A stretch of 64,000 nucleotides of DNA from Geothrix edaphica. Lineage in GTDB: Bacteria; Acidobacteriota; Holophagae; Holophagales; Holophagaceae. Shown here in pieces: positions 9,491 through 17,690 of the stretch (position 1 is the first letter of the stretch; each line of letters starts with the position of its first letter). The stretch covers positions 434,001-498,000 of the forward strand of contig NZ_BSDC01000002.1 in the NCBI RefSeq assembly GCF_030268045.1, read 5' to 3'. A program made the position numbers and the translations under genes. The notes beneath the pieces were generated by a model that was not told the DNA's origin, searched no databases, and worked only from the letters and a program-made list of their open reading frames with translations.

Positions 9491-12400
9491 ATGCTGAACC
9501 CCTTCCTCCAGTACCGTCCCCAGGACCGTGGCTTCCTGCTCTGCATGCCCGAGGCGGTGGAACCCGCCGAGTGGGCGCGGGCCCTCCGCACCCTGCCGGG
9601 CGAGCTGCAGGGCCGGGAGCGCCTCACCCCCGCCAAGGCCCAGATCTTCCTGCCCGACGCCACCCTGGTGGAGATGCACGCGCTGCCCCTCCGCTGGCAG
9701 CGGGCCTACCCCTGGCTGTCCTCCCTGGCCCTGCGCCCCGGGAACGCCGGGCCCACCCTCCGCTACTGGGCCGCGGCCCTGCGCCTGCTCCAGTCCCTGG
9801 TGGTCCGCGGCGCCCTGCTGCCCCAGCTGGACACCCGCGGGAACCCCTGGAAGGCCCGCTGGGGCGTGAGCCTCACCAGCCCCTCGGACCGCACGGCCCT
9901 GCGCCAGCTGGCGGAGGCCATGCCACCGGCGGCCATGGCCTTCCCCGAGAACGACACCTGGGGCTTCACCAAGACCGTGCCCCTGGGCGAGCTGGATGCC
10001 TTCGACATCGAGGACGACCTGGCCATGCCCCCCTCCGTGGACGCCGTGCTGGGCGCCTTCCTGGAGGACGGGGCCGACTTCGTCATGCGCTTCGTGGCCG
10101 GCGGCCTCCGGGCCGGGGACGACCCGCGCCTGGGCCTCATCCACCGGCTCCGGGGGCACAAGCGCGACCGCCTGCCCTGGGACGAGCGGCTCATGGTGGC
10201 CCTGTCCCATCAGCTGCCCGAGTTCCCCACCATCGGCATCACCGAGCGCACCCTGGGCGAGCAGCTGGTCCAATGGAGCGAGGGCGCCCGGCCCCAGTGG
10301 ATGCGGCCCAGCCTGCGGCTCGAGGCCCCGCCCGTGCCCACCCACAGCCAGGAGGTCCAGGAGGCCGACCGGCTGGCGGAGGAGGGCTGGATCCTCAAGG
10401 TGGGCCTGGAGACCGAGGCCGGCGCGGACATCGGCGTGGCGAAGCTCTGGGAGCCCAGCACCGAACCTGAGGTCCTCCAGGCCCGTCAGGTGCTGCTGCG
10501 GGGCCTGGCCCGGGCCGTGCCCTTCTTCCCCGCCCTGGAGCGGGCCCTGGCGGGCCAGCGGCCCGAGGACCTCCTGCTCCGGCCCACGGAGGCCTGGGGC
10601 TTCCTGACCCGCGGCGCGGCGCAACTGAAGGAGGCCGGCTTCCTCGTCCACATCCCCGAGGCCCTGGCGGACTTCGGCGGCGCCAAGCGCCTGCGCGCCA
10701 AGGTGCGCCTGGGCGCCCGCAGCGTGGACGAGGCCGCCACCCAGATCCAGGCGGGCCTGGAGGGCAGCGTCAGCGCCGACTGGTCCCTCATGCTGGGCGA
10801 CGACGCCCTGAGCGTGGAGGACTTCGCCCAGATGGCGAGCCTCAAGCACCCGCTGGTGGCCTGGAAGGGCAAGTGGGTGGCCCTGGACCCCGAGACCCTC
10901 AAGCAGATCTCCACGGTGCTCCAGGCCAGCCGCGGCGCGGGCTTCGAGAGCATGACCAAGGGCGAGGCCCTGGCCGCCGCCCTCACGGGCACGGCCCGCA
11001 TCCCGGGCGTGAGCGAAGCCATCGAGGTCGAAGTCGCCGGCGACTTCGGCGCCGCCCTCGAGGACTTGAAGATCCTGCCCGACAAGCCCATCACCCAGCC
11101 GGCCAGCTTCCATGGGCAGCTGCGCCCCTACCAGCTGCGCGGCCTCGCCTGGCTCGAGGGCCTCTCCCGCCTGGGCCTGGGCGGCATCCTGGCCGACGAC
11201 ATGGGCCTCGGCAAGACCATCCAGGTGCTCGCCCTGCTGCTGCATCGCCAGGAGCAGAGCCCCCAGCACGGGCCCGCCACGCTATTAGTCTGTCCCACCT
11301 CGCTGCTGGGCAACTGGGAGCGGGAGCTGGCCAAGTTCGCGCCCAGCCTGCCGGTCTTCGTGCACCACGGCAACAACCGGGATCGCCTGCCGGCCACCTT
11401 CAAACCGCACACCCTGGTGCTCACCACCTACGGCGTGGTGCGGCGCGAGGAGGACACGTTCTCGACCCACGCCTGGGGCATGGTGGTGGTGGACGAGGCC
11501 CAGGCCATCAAGAACGCCGGCTCCGCCCAGGCCAAGGCCGTGCGGAAGCTGCGGGGGAACTTCCGCCTGGCCCTCACGGGCACCCCCATCGAGAACCGCC
11601 TCACCGAGCTGTGGGCCATCATGAGCGCCGGCCTCCCCGGCTACCTCGGCAGCGAATCCCAGTTCAAGGAACACTTCGCCACGCCCATCGAGAAGTACCG
11701 CGATCCCGACGTCGCCGGCGAACTGCGCCAGCGCATCGGGCCCTTCATCCTGCGGCGCCTGAAGAGTGACAAATCCATCATCCAGGACCTGCCCGAGAAG
11801 CAGGAGATGAAGGTCTTCACGACGCTCAGCCGTGAGCAGGCCGAGCTCTACCAGTACCGCGTGGCGAAGATGGACGAGGAGCTGGAGGCCACCACGGGCA
11901 TCGAGCGCCGGGGTCGCATCCTGGCCCTGCTCACGCACCTCAAACAGATCTGCAACCACCCCAGCCAGTTCTTGAAGGCCCAGGGCCCCTACCGGGGCCG
12001 CAGCGGCAAGCTGGATCGCCTCACCGAGATGCTGGAGGAAGTGGTCGAGGCCGGCGAGCGCGCCCTGGTCTTCACCCAGTTCAAGGAGATGGGCGACCGG
12101 CTCCAGATCCACCTCCAGGACGCCCTGGGCTTCGAGCCGCCCTTCCTCCACGGCGGCACCACGCGGGAAGGCCGCGACGAGCTGGTGCGGGCCTTCCAGG
12201 AGGACCCGGACTCATCACCGGTGCTGCTGCTCAGCCTGAAGGCCGGCGGTGTGGGTCTCAACCTCACGGCCGCCACCCACGTCTTCCACTTCGACCGCTG
12301 GTGGAACCCGGCCGTGGAGGACCAGGCCACGGACCGCACCTACCGCATCGGCCAGACGAAGAACGTGCAGGTCCACAAGCTGGTCACCATCGGCACCCTG

Positions 12401-12616
12401 GAGGAGAAGATCGACGCCCTGCTGGAATCCAAGCGCGACCTGGCGGACCGCGTGGTGGGCACGGGCGAGGGCTGGCTCACCGAGCTGGATGATGACGCCC
12501 TCCGGCGCCTGGTGGCGCTGGATCCAGATGCTGAGCTGATGGATCCCGATGAGGGGAACGGAGACGAGCCCGCACCAAAACCCGTCCGCCGGAAGGCCAA
12601 GGAGGTGGCGCCATGA
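9491..12616 (+). CDS. SNF2-family DEAD/DEAH-type helicase-like ATPase
   Basis: A 1041-residue SWI2/SNF2 translocase. The first ~530 residues match the bacterial SNF2-associated region. Motif I DDMGLGKT is near residue 568, motif II DEAQ (VVVDEAQAIKN) near 667, and the motif III region LTGTPIENRLTELW follows. The C-terminal RecA lobe ends in SLKAGGVGLNLTAA and DRTYRIGQTKNV (motifs V-VI). The family moves on double-stranded DNA and remodels bound protein rather than unwinding. The downstream SWIM-domain gene overlaps its stop by ATGA, so the two products probably form a functional pair. Confidence 0.94.
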   Translation: MLNPFLQYRPQDRGFLLCMPEAVEPAEWARALRTLPGELQGRERLTPAKAQIFLPDATLVEMHALPLRWQRAYPWLSSLALRPGNAGPTLRYWAAALRLLQSLVVRGALLPQLDTRGNPWKARWGVSLTSPSDRTALRQLAEAMPPAAMAFPENDTWGFTKTVPLGELDAFDIEDDLAMPPSVDAVLGAFLEDGADFVMRFVAGGLRAGDDPRLGLIHRLRGHKRDRLPWDERLMVALSHQLPEFPTIGITERTLGEQLVQWSEGARPQWMRPSLRLEAPPVPTHSQEVQEADRLAEEGWILKVGLETEAGADIGVAKLWEPSTEPEVLQARQVLLRGLARAVPFFPALERALAGQRPEDLLLRPTEAWGFLTRGAAQLKEAGFLVHIPEALADFGGAKRLRAKVRLGARSVDEAATQIQAGLEGSVSADWSLMLGDDALSVEDFAQMASLKHPLVAWKGKWVALDPETLKQISTVLQASRGAGFESMTKGEALAAALTGTARIPGVSEAIEVEVAGDFGAALEDLKILPDKPITQPASFHGQLRPYQLRGLAWLEGLSRLGLGGILADDMGLGKTIQVLALLLHRQEQSPQHGPATLLVCPTSLLGNWERELAKFAPSLPVFVHHGNNRDRLPATFKPHTLVLTTYGVVRREEDTFSTHAWGMVVVDEAQAIKNAGSAQAKAVRKLRGNFRLALTGTPIENRLTELWAIMSAGLPGYLGSESQFKEHFATPIEKYRDPDVAGELRQRIGPFILRRLKSDKSIIQDLPEKQEMKVFTTLSREQAELYQYRVAKMDEELEATTGIERRGRILALLTHLKQICNHPSQFLKAQGPYRGRSGKLDRLTEMLEEVVEAGERALVFTQFKEMGDRLQIHLQDALGFEPPFLHGGTTREGRDELVRAFQEDPDSSPVLLLSLKAGGVGLNLTAATHVFHFDRWWNPAVEDQATDRTYRIGQTKNVQVHKLVTIGTLEEKIDALLESKRDLADRVVGTGEGWLTELDDDALRRLVALDPDAELMDPDEGNGDEPAPKPVRRKAKEVAP

Positions 12617-13587
12617 TCAGCCACACCGATCGCTTCGGCGCCACCTGGTGGGGTCGCCTCTGGATCAACGGCCTCGAGAAGCTGGGGGACGACTACGAGA
12701 ACCGCCTGCCCCGCGGCAAGAAGTACGCGGAGGACGGCCACGTGTCCCACTTCGGCGTGGTGCCCGGCGAGATCCAGGCCCGGGTCCATGGCCGCAAGAC
12801 CTACAACGTGACCCTGGGCCTGCCGGCCCTCACCGCCGCCCAGTGGGAGAAGGCCCTGACCCGCATCGCCCAGGAGAGCCGCTTCGTGGCGTCGCTGCTG
12901 GCGGGCGAGATGCCGCAGGGACTGGACGAGACCTTCCGCGAAGCCGGCGCCAGCCTCTATCCGCGCGTGCCCAAGGAGCTCCAGACCCACTGCGACTGCC
13001 CGGACTGGGCCAATCCCTGCAAGCACGTGGCAGCCGTCTGCTACGTCATGGCCGAGGCCCTGGACCGCGACCCCTGGCTGCTCTTCGACCTGCGGGGGAA
13101 GTCGCGCGACGAGGTGATGCAGGCCCTCCAGTCCGCCCTGGAGGCCGCCGCCGTTGCCGCCCCCAAGAAACGCGGGCGGCCCCCGAAGAAGCAGCAGACC
13201 GTGGCGGACCTCCTCAAGCGGGAGCAGGCCCAGCCCGAGCCCTGGCGCCACCTTCCGGATGAGGCCTATGACGCCCTGCCCATGCCCCTCCCCGAGATCA
13301 GCATCCCCCGTGTGATCCCGCCGGACCCCTCCGTGTTCACCCAGCTGGGGCCCCTGCCCCACGCCCGCATCGAGACCAGCCTCTGCCTGGCGGCCCTCAT
13401 GCACCGCACCGCCCAGTGGGTGCTACAGCAGATCGAGGAAGGCCCCCGCCGCCTGGATGACGGTGAATCCGAGGCCGAGTTCGAGCAGCCCGCCTCCCCC
13501 TTCGACACCCCCCTCCCGCCCCCGGCCAAGCCCGGCCGCAACTGGCGCCACAAGAAGCGGCGCTGGGGGAAAAAGGGCGGACAATAA
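12613..13587 (+). CDS. SWIM zinc-finger protein with AT-hook-like motif
   Basis: A 324-residue protein. A SWIM zinc-binding motif (CDCPDWANPCKHVAAVCY, CxCx(n)CxH) lies around residues 127-138. A strongly basic KKRGRPPKK stretch near residue 186 matches the GRP core of AT-hook DNA minor-groove binders. The C-terminal end is Pro- and Lys/Arg-rich. SWIM proteins commonly sit next to SNF2 ATPases in bacteria, and the 4-base overlap here supports a joint chromatin- or repair-related role. The biochemical function is not established from sequence. Confidence 0.9.
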   Translation: MISHTDRFGATWWGRLWINGLEKLGDDYENRLPRGKKYAEDGHVSHFGVVPGEIQARVHGRKTYNVTLGLPALTAAQWEKALTRIAQESRFVASLLAGEMPQGLDETFREAGASLYPRVPKELQTHCDCPDWANPCKHVAAVCYVMAEALDRDPWLLFDLRGKSRDEVMQALQSALEAAAVAAPKKRGRPPKKQQTVADLLKREQAQPEPWRHLPDEAYDALPMPLPEISIPRVIPPDPSVFTQLGPLPHARIETSLCLAALMHRTAQWVLQQIEEGPRRLDDGESEAEFEQPASPFDTPLPPPAKPGRNWRHKKRRWGKKGGQ

Positions 13588-13590
13588 TCA

Positions 13591-13605
13591 GGGCCTGTCT
13601 TCAAA
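13591..13605. repeat. Left terminal inverted repeat of the 13591-13901 element
   Basis: GGGCCTGTCTTCAAA, beginning 4 bases after the SWIM-gene stop codon. Confidence 0.8.
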
Positions 13606-13664
13606 ATGGGGTGTGGCCGCGCAAGAGGCGCCGCCCAAGCGAGACAGGTATCATTTTGTCTCGT

Positions 13665-13683
13665 GTATCACCAAAGGTGATAC
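13665..13683. other. Small perfect hairpin inside the MITE-like element
   Basis: GTATCACC-AAA-GGTGATAC, an 8-bp stem with a 3-base loop. It follows a 7-bp stem CGAGACA/TGTCTCG at 13640-13663. Such internal palindromes are common in MITEs. A protein-binding site is also possible. Confidence 0.5.
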
Positions 13684-13886
13684 CGAGAAGGAAAGCGACG
13701 ATGGCAATAGCGGCACCATTGACGAGGAGCTTGACGCAGTATCGCGCCGGGCGCCGCCCCTTGCCCTTCGGGACGGGCCCAGCCGCGCGCCCAGGTGCGT
13801 TGGTGGCCTTGAACGATGTCCCGCATCACCCTGCGGCCACCGCCTTCCTGGATCACGCGGCTGGACCCGCCGCGGCTCGCATCCAA

Positions 13887-13901
13887 TTTGAAGACAGGCC
13901 C
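13887..13901. repeat. Right terminal inverted repeat of the 13591-13901 element
   Basis: TTTGAAGACAGGCCC, the exact reverse complement of 13591-13605. It lies 20 bases before the ridA start, so the insertion sits directly in the ridA upstream region and may supply or displace its promoter. Confidence 0.8.
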
Positions 13902-13921
13902 TAGTTCCAGGAGTTGTTCCC

Positions 13922-14296
13922 ATGCGCACCATCGCCACCCCGAACGCCCCCGCCGCCATCGGCCCCTACAGCCAGGCCCAGATCTCGGGCAGCCACCTGT
14001 TCACCTCCGGCCAGATCCCCCTCGTCCCCGAGACCATGGAGATGGTGACGGGGCCCATCGAAGCCCAGGCCGAGCAGGTGCTGAAGAACCTGGCCGCGGT
14101 CCTGGCCGCCGCCAACACGGGCTGGGACCGCGTGGTGAAGACCACGGTGTTCCTCACAGACATGGCCGACTTCGCCGCCTTCAACGCCATCTATGAGCAG
14201 GTCCTCGGCGGCGCCAAGCCCGCCCGCAGCACCGTGGCCGTGGCGGCCCTGCCCCGCGGGGCGAAGGTCGAGATCGAGCTGATCGCGGAAGTCTAG
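13922..14296 (+). CDS. ridA: RidA family enamine/imine deaminase
   Basis: A 124-residue RidA/YjgF/UK114 protein, which hydrolyses reactive 2-aminoacrylate-type enamines formed by PLP enzymes. Diagnostic features are APAAIGPYSQA at the N-terminus, LFTSGQIPL, and PARSTVAVAALPRGAKVEIE with the active-site Arg in ARSTV. Length and motifs are canonical. A GGAG-like sequence (CAGGAGTTGTTCCC) precedes the ATG. The MITE-like element ends only 20 bases upstream. Confidence 0.95.
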   Translation: MRTIATPNAPAAIGPYSQAQISGSHLFTSGQIPLVPETMEMVTGPIEAQAEQVLKNLAAVLAAANTGWDRVVKTTVFLTDMADFAAFNAIYEQVLGGAKPARSTVAVAALPRGAKVEIELIAEV

Positions 14297-14358
14297 CCGG
14301 AGCCCATCCTCTTCACGCAGCCTCGTCGTTGATCTTTCCGGAGCCATGGAGGACCGCC

Positions 14359-14709
14359 ATGCCATCCCTCATCGAAGGTCTGTTCTCTCTCGCACCTGAC
14401 ATCCGCTATATCGCCACCTACCTGGATGGCGTCCATCAGACCGCGCAGCGCCCGGGAATCGATGGCGCGAGCAGCTCGGAATCAGACAAGTACGAAGAGC
14501 TCATCGTGAACCCGACCCTGTTGAAGCTCGTGACCCAGCGCGGCAACATCGACTGCGGCGGGGCGCACTGGGTCATCATCCGATACGGCAACTTCTACGA
14601 GCTGGTAGTACCTGTTCCCACGGGCCACGTATCGGTCGGCATCGAACTGGCCGGCAACCCGCTCGCGATCGCCGAACAGGTCCTCGCCTTCGTGGAAGCG
14701 CCCCGTTAG
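14359..14709 (+). CDS. Small protein of unknown function, possibly Roadblock/LC7-like fold
   Basis: ATG 14359 is chosen because GGAGG (14348-14352) lies 6 bases upstream; an in-frame TTG at 14329 lacks this. The 116-residue product starts MPSLIEGLFSLAPDIRY. Its beta-alpha pattern (HWVIIRYGNFYELVVPVPTGHVSVGIEL, then a helix AIAEQVLAFVE) resembles the Roadblock/LC7 layout. No catalytic motif, signal peptide or membrane segment is visible. The fold suggestion is tentative. Confidence 0.6.
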   Translation: MPSLIEGLFSLAPDIRYIATYLDGVHQTAQRPGIDGASSSESDKYEELIVNPTLLKLVTQRGNIDCGGAHWVIIRYGNFYELVVPVPTGHVSVGIELAGNPLAIAEQVLAFVEAPR

Positions 14710-14737
14710 CCGCCCCCGCCTCCGGCTCTCATAGAGG

Positions 14738-14775
14738 CACGGGAAAGGCGCGGGAGCTCCCGCGCCTTTCCCGTG
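14738..14775. terminator. Perfect 38-bp palindrome between convergent genes
   Basis: CACGGGAAAGGCGCGGGAG is followed immediately by its exact reverse complement, giving a 19-bp stem with no spacer. It sits between the stop of the 116-residue unknown (+) and the stop of the PstS-like gene (-). It most likely acts as a shared terminator. Confidence 0.75.
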
Positions 14776-14786
14776 TTCCGCCCTGC

Positions 14787-15767
14787 TCAGTTGGCGCGCA
14801 GCCGCTTCCGGTACAGCTGGGCGATGTCGGCGGGCACCGGGTAGAGGGAGGCCTGGGCCACGGCCGTCTGCCCCTGGCGGGAGAGAAGATACTGCAGAAA
14901 CTCCAAGATCGCCGGGGCGAGCGGCTTGCCGGGGGCCCGGTTCACATAGAAGTAGTAGGTCCGAGCCAGGGGGTACTTGCCCGAGACCACGTTCTCCTGG
15001 GTCGGGGGCACCGGGTCCTTGGCCTGCAGCGGCGTCACCGCCAGGGTCTTGTTCCGGGCCAGCCAGTTGGACAGCGTGGCGATGCCGATGCCGTTGGCGT
15101 CGGTCATCACGGCTTCCGCAATGCTCGGCCAGTCCACTTCGTCATGGACGGTAGGCTTGTACTTGCCCTTCAGGAGCACCAGGTCGCGGATGGCCGAGCG
15201 CGAGGCCGTACCCTCGGCGCGCATGTAGGGGTGGATGGGGCGCCTGGCGAAGTCGCCCCGGACGCCCAGGTCCCCCCAGGTGTCCACGGGCATGTCTCTC
15301 CTGTAGCCGGCGTTGTGGGTGGTGGAGAAGGCCGCGTCCAGCTGGTCCATCCCGATGTCCTTGATGGGATTGCCGGCATTGACGAAGACGATGAACGCGT
15401 CGTAGCAGACCACCAGCTTGGTGGGGGTGTAGCCGAACTTCTTCTCGAAGGCCTGGTGCTCCTCCAGCGTGAGCTCGCGGGCCAGGTGGATCATGGGCGC
15501 CGTGTTGTCCAGCAGGGCCTTCACGGCGGTGGTGGAGAGGCCGTTGGTGACCTTGAACTGGGCCTGGGGCTGGAGGACCTTGAACCCGGCCTTCCACTCC
15601 TCCCACACATCCGTCAGGGAATCGGCGCCGAGGCTTTCGATCACCGTGTTGACACCCTGGACCGGCACGTAGGCGGGTAGGCCCGGATCCACTTTGGGGG
15701 CGTACTGGGGGATGCCCTGGCCGAGCAGCAGCGTGCTGGCCACGAGGGCGAAGAGCAAGGGACGCAT
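14787..15767 (-). CDS. PstS-like periplasmic phosphate/anion-binding protein, copy 1
   Basis: The ATG at 15767 (MRPLLFALVASTLLLGQG) is preferred: AGGAG lies 7 bases upstream and it opens directly on a signal peptide. The 326-residue product has the type-2 periplasmic binding fold of PBP-like/PstS proteins: DVWEEWKAGFKVLQPQAQFKV, LVVCYDAFIVFVNAGNPI, EGTASRSAIRDLVL, YPLARTYYFYVNR. The serine/threonine-rich EGTASRS loop is where PstS binds phosphate. No pstCAB or phoU genes are nearby, so a role in sensing, scavenging or adhesion is as likely as transport. It is clearly paralogous to the next gene upstream. Confidence 0.82.
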   Translation of the reverse strand: MRPLLFALVASTLLLGQGIPQYAPKVDPGLPAYVPVQGVNTVIESLGADSLTDVWEEWKAGFKVLQPQAQFKVTNGLSTTAVKALLDNTAPMIHLARELTLEEHQAFEKKFGYTPTKLVVCYDAFIVFVNAGNPIKDIGMDQLDAAFSTTHNAGYRRDMPVDTWGDLGVRGDFARRPIHPYMRAEGTASRSAIRDLVLLKGKYKPTVHDEVDWPSIAEAVMTDANGIGIATLSNWLARNKTLAVTPLQAKDPVPPTQENVVSGKYPLARTYYFYVNRAPGKPLAPAILEFLQYLLSRQGQTAVAQASLYPVPADIAQLYRKRLRAN

Positions 15768-15845
15768 GGGGACTCCTGGAGGCATGGCGGACGAGGCTCC
15801 CGGCAAGGTCGGCCGGGCACTCATCCCGAAGCGGAACGCTCTCCT

Positions 15846-15945
15846 GAGTCTAGTATATTTTGCCTAAATTGCTATAATTTTTACCAATCGAGGCTATAGC
15901 ATAACTATTTTATTATTAATTTTTATACAAAAAGCGAAGCCGTCG
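15846..15945. promoter_or_regulatory. A+T-rich intergenic island, probable promoter region
   Basis: About 100 bases consisting mostly of A and T (for example CTATTTTATTATTAATTTTT) in an otherwise very G+C-rich window. It lies upstream of PstS-like copy 1 and just downstream of copy 2 (both on -). It holds several TATAAT-like hexamers on the minus strand and a T-run just after the copy 2 stop. Promoter and terminator functions are inferred. No canonical -35/-10 pair with correct spacing could be fixed by eye. Confidence 0.45.
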
Positions 15946-15960
15946 TGCCCGCCTGGATGC

Positions 15961-16947
15961 CTAATTCGCCCGGAGCCGCTTCCGGTTCATCTGGGCGATC
16001 TCGGCAGGCAGGGGATACAGCATGGCCTGGGCCACGGCCCCCTGGCCCTCCCGCGACAGCACGAAGGACAGGAATTCCGCCACCACCGGGGGTAGGTCCT
16101 TGCCGGGGGCGCGGTTCACATACAGGTAGTAGGTGCGCGACAGGGGATACCGGCCGGTCACCACGTTCTCCTGGGTGGGGGCCACGGCCTCCTTCGCGTG
16201 GAGCGGCGTCAGCGCCAAGGTCTTGTTGCGGCTCAGCCAGCTGGCGAGGGTGCCGATGCCCAGACCCGAGGCATCGGTCATGACCGCTTCCGCGATGCCG
16301 GACCAGTCCGGGCTTTCCAGGACGGTGGGCTTGTACTTCCCCTTCAGGAGCACCATCTCCTGGATGGTGGTCCGGGAGGCGAGGCCTTCGGCCCGCATGT
16401 AGGCATTGATCGGCCGCCGGCTGTAGTCCCCGTTCCGGACGCCCAGGTCACCCCAGGTCTCCACGGTGGCATCGGAGGACCGGTAGCCGGCGAGCCTGGT
16501 GGAGGAATAGGCCGCATCCAGCTGGTCCATGCCCATCTCCTTGATGGGGTTGGCCGCATTCACGAAGACGATGAAGGCGTCGTAGCACACGACCAGCTTG
16601 GTGGGTTGGTAGCCGTACTTCTTCTGGAAGGCCTGGGCCTCCTCCACCTTCATCTCCCGGGGCAGGTGCACCAGGGGGGCGCTGCCCTCCAGGAAGCCCT
16701 TGAGCGCCTGCGGCACGGGCAGGTGGGTGACCTTGAACTGGGCCTTGGGCTGGGCCTTCCTGAAGGCGACGCGCCATTCCTCCCACACGTCCGCCAGCGA
16801 ATCCGCCCCGATGCTCTCCACCAGCCCCTCCACCTGGGCGGCGGGAGCATAGGCCTGGAAGCTCGGATCCACTTTCGGGGCGTACTGGGCCACCCCCTGG
16901 CCCACCAGAGCGGTGCAGGCCGCGAGCAATAAGGCGAAGTGGCGCAT
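15961..16947 (-). CDS. PstS-like periplasmic phosphate/anion-binding protein, copy 2
   Basis: Paralogue of the neighbouring PstS-like gene, sharing blocks such as QYAPKVDP, ESIGADSLADVWEEWR, KLVVCYDAFIVFVNAANPIKEMGMDQLDAAYSS (split here), PTQENVV and the C-terminal RKRLRAN. The ATG at 16947 (MRHFALLLAACTALVGQG) is chosen because GAAGGAG lies upstream and it starts a signal peptide; a longer frame to 17097 adds only low-complexity residues. It is 328 residues. The pair arose by tandem duplication and then diverged. Ligand and partner are unknown. Confidence 0.82.
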   Translation of the reverse strand: MRHFALLLAACTALVGQGVAQYAPKVDPSFQAYAPAAQVEGLVESIGADSLADVWEEWRVAFRKAQPKAQFKVTHLPVPQALKGFLEGSAPLVHLPREMKVEEAQAFQKKYGYQPTKLVVCYDAFIVFVNAANPIKEMGMDQLDAAYSSTRLAGYRSSDATVETWGDLGVRNGDYSRRPINAYMRAEGLASRTTIQEMVLLKGKYKPTVLESPDWSGIAEAVMTDASGLGIGTLASWLSRNKTLALTPLHAKEAVAPTQENVVTGRYPLSRTYYLYVNRAPGKDLPPVVAEFLSFVLSREGQGAVAQAMLYPLPAEIAQMNRKRLRAN

Positions 16948-17131
16948 GGCGACTCCTTCTGTGTGGAAACCCAGGTTCCTCACGGGAGGCACGGACCTCC
17001 CGGAAATCCCGGGGATGGACCAAAGGACCGCCATTACTTTACCACAAGATCTTCTACACCTGCAGGGATCCCTCGGGCCCTGGCCGGGGGCCTCCACCCT
17101 GGAGCCGGGTTCAGGTGGAGCCGCTGGGGCC

Positions 17132-17605
17132 CTACTCCTCCTCCGTCTCCCCGATGTCCTCCTCGACGGCCTCCCAGCGCCGGTGGGCCTGGAAGGCCGG
17201 CTCCTCCAGATGGGTGAGGAAGTCCGTCATGCGGGGGCCCCAGGCGGATCCCGCCACGCAGCCCTCCGGCGCGTGGGGCAGCAGCTCCGCCGGGGCCTCC
17301 TCCAGGCAGAGCTGGGTGAGGATCAGGCTCTGCCGGTAGCTTTCCCCCACGGGGGTGAGGTTCGCCGCCAGGGTCTCCAGGGCCTCGGCCAGGGGGCTCT
17401 CGTCCGGAAGGCCCTCGGCCTCCGCCTCGAGCAGGGCCACGGTCTTGAGGCGGGCCGCCAGCAGCTTGAGGTGCAGGCGCTCCAGATCGCGCCGGGCCGC
17501 CCCCTTGGCCAGGGCGTGGGCCGCATCCTCCAGGTGGGGGTGCAGCTTGCGGAACAACAGGGAGAGGGCGGTTTCCGCGGCGGACAGGGGGCGGGCTTCG
17601 GTCAT
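17132..17605 (-). CDS. Helical protein of unknown function
   Basis: A 157-residue soluble protein, rich in Leu, Ala and Glu and predicted largely alpha-helical from its heptad-like pattern (FRKLHPHLEDAAHALAKGAA, LERLHLKLLAARLKTVALL). It ends in an acidic tail (EDIGETEEE). No signal peptide, Cys cluster or catalytic motif is visible. It faces the HPt gene divergently across 85 bases. I do not recognise a family. Confidence 0.6.
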   Translation of the reverse strand: MTEARPLSAAETALSLLFRKLHPHLEDAAHALAKGAARRDLERLHLKLLAARLKTVALLEAEAEGLPDESPLAEALETLAANLTPVGESYRQSLILTQLCLEEAPAELLPHAPEGCVAGSAWGPRMTDFLTHLEEPAFQAHRRWEAVEEDIGETEEE

Positions 17606-17690
17606 GGTTCCAGCCTACTACCGCCTGGGATCGGCGCCTCCCATTGGACGGACGGGCCTCCCTGGTTCAGCATGGAGGCCAGGAGTTCCC

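Larger units (their letters stand above)
13591..13901. mobile_element. MITE-like element or decayed IS remnant with terminal inverted repeats
   Basis: The only gene-free stretch between 13588 and 13921 is bounded by exact 15-bp inverted repeats: GGGCCTGTCTTCAAA at 13591-13605 and its complement at 13887-13901. They extend to 19 bp with one mismatch. Flanking dinucleotides are CA (left) and TA (right), compatible with a mutated TA target duplication. The ends look like those of IS5-group insertion sequences. The 311-bp interior has no open frame that I can match to a transposase; it carries two small hairpins (13640-13663 and 13665-13683). The exact IS family is a guess. Confidence 0.7.

Noticed and set aside
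13592-13900. Possible transposase remnant within the inverted-repeat element
   Set aside because: Short frames exist on both strands, but none shows a recognisable DDE or other transposase motif; it is better described as MITE-like.
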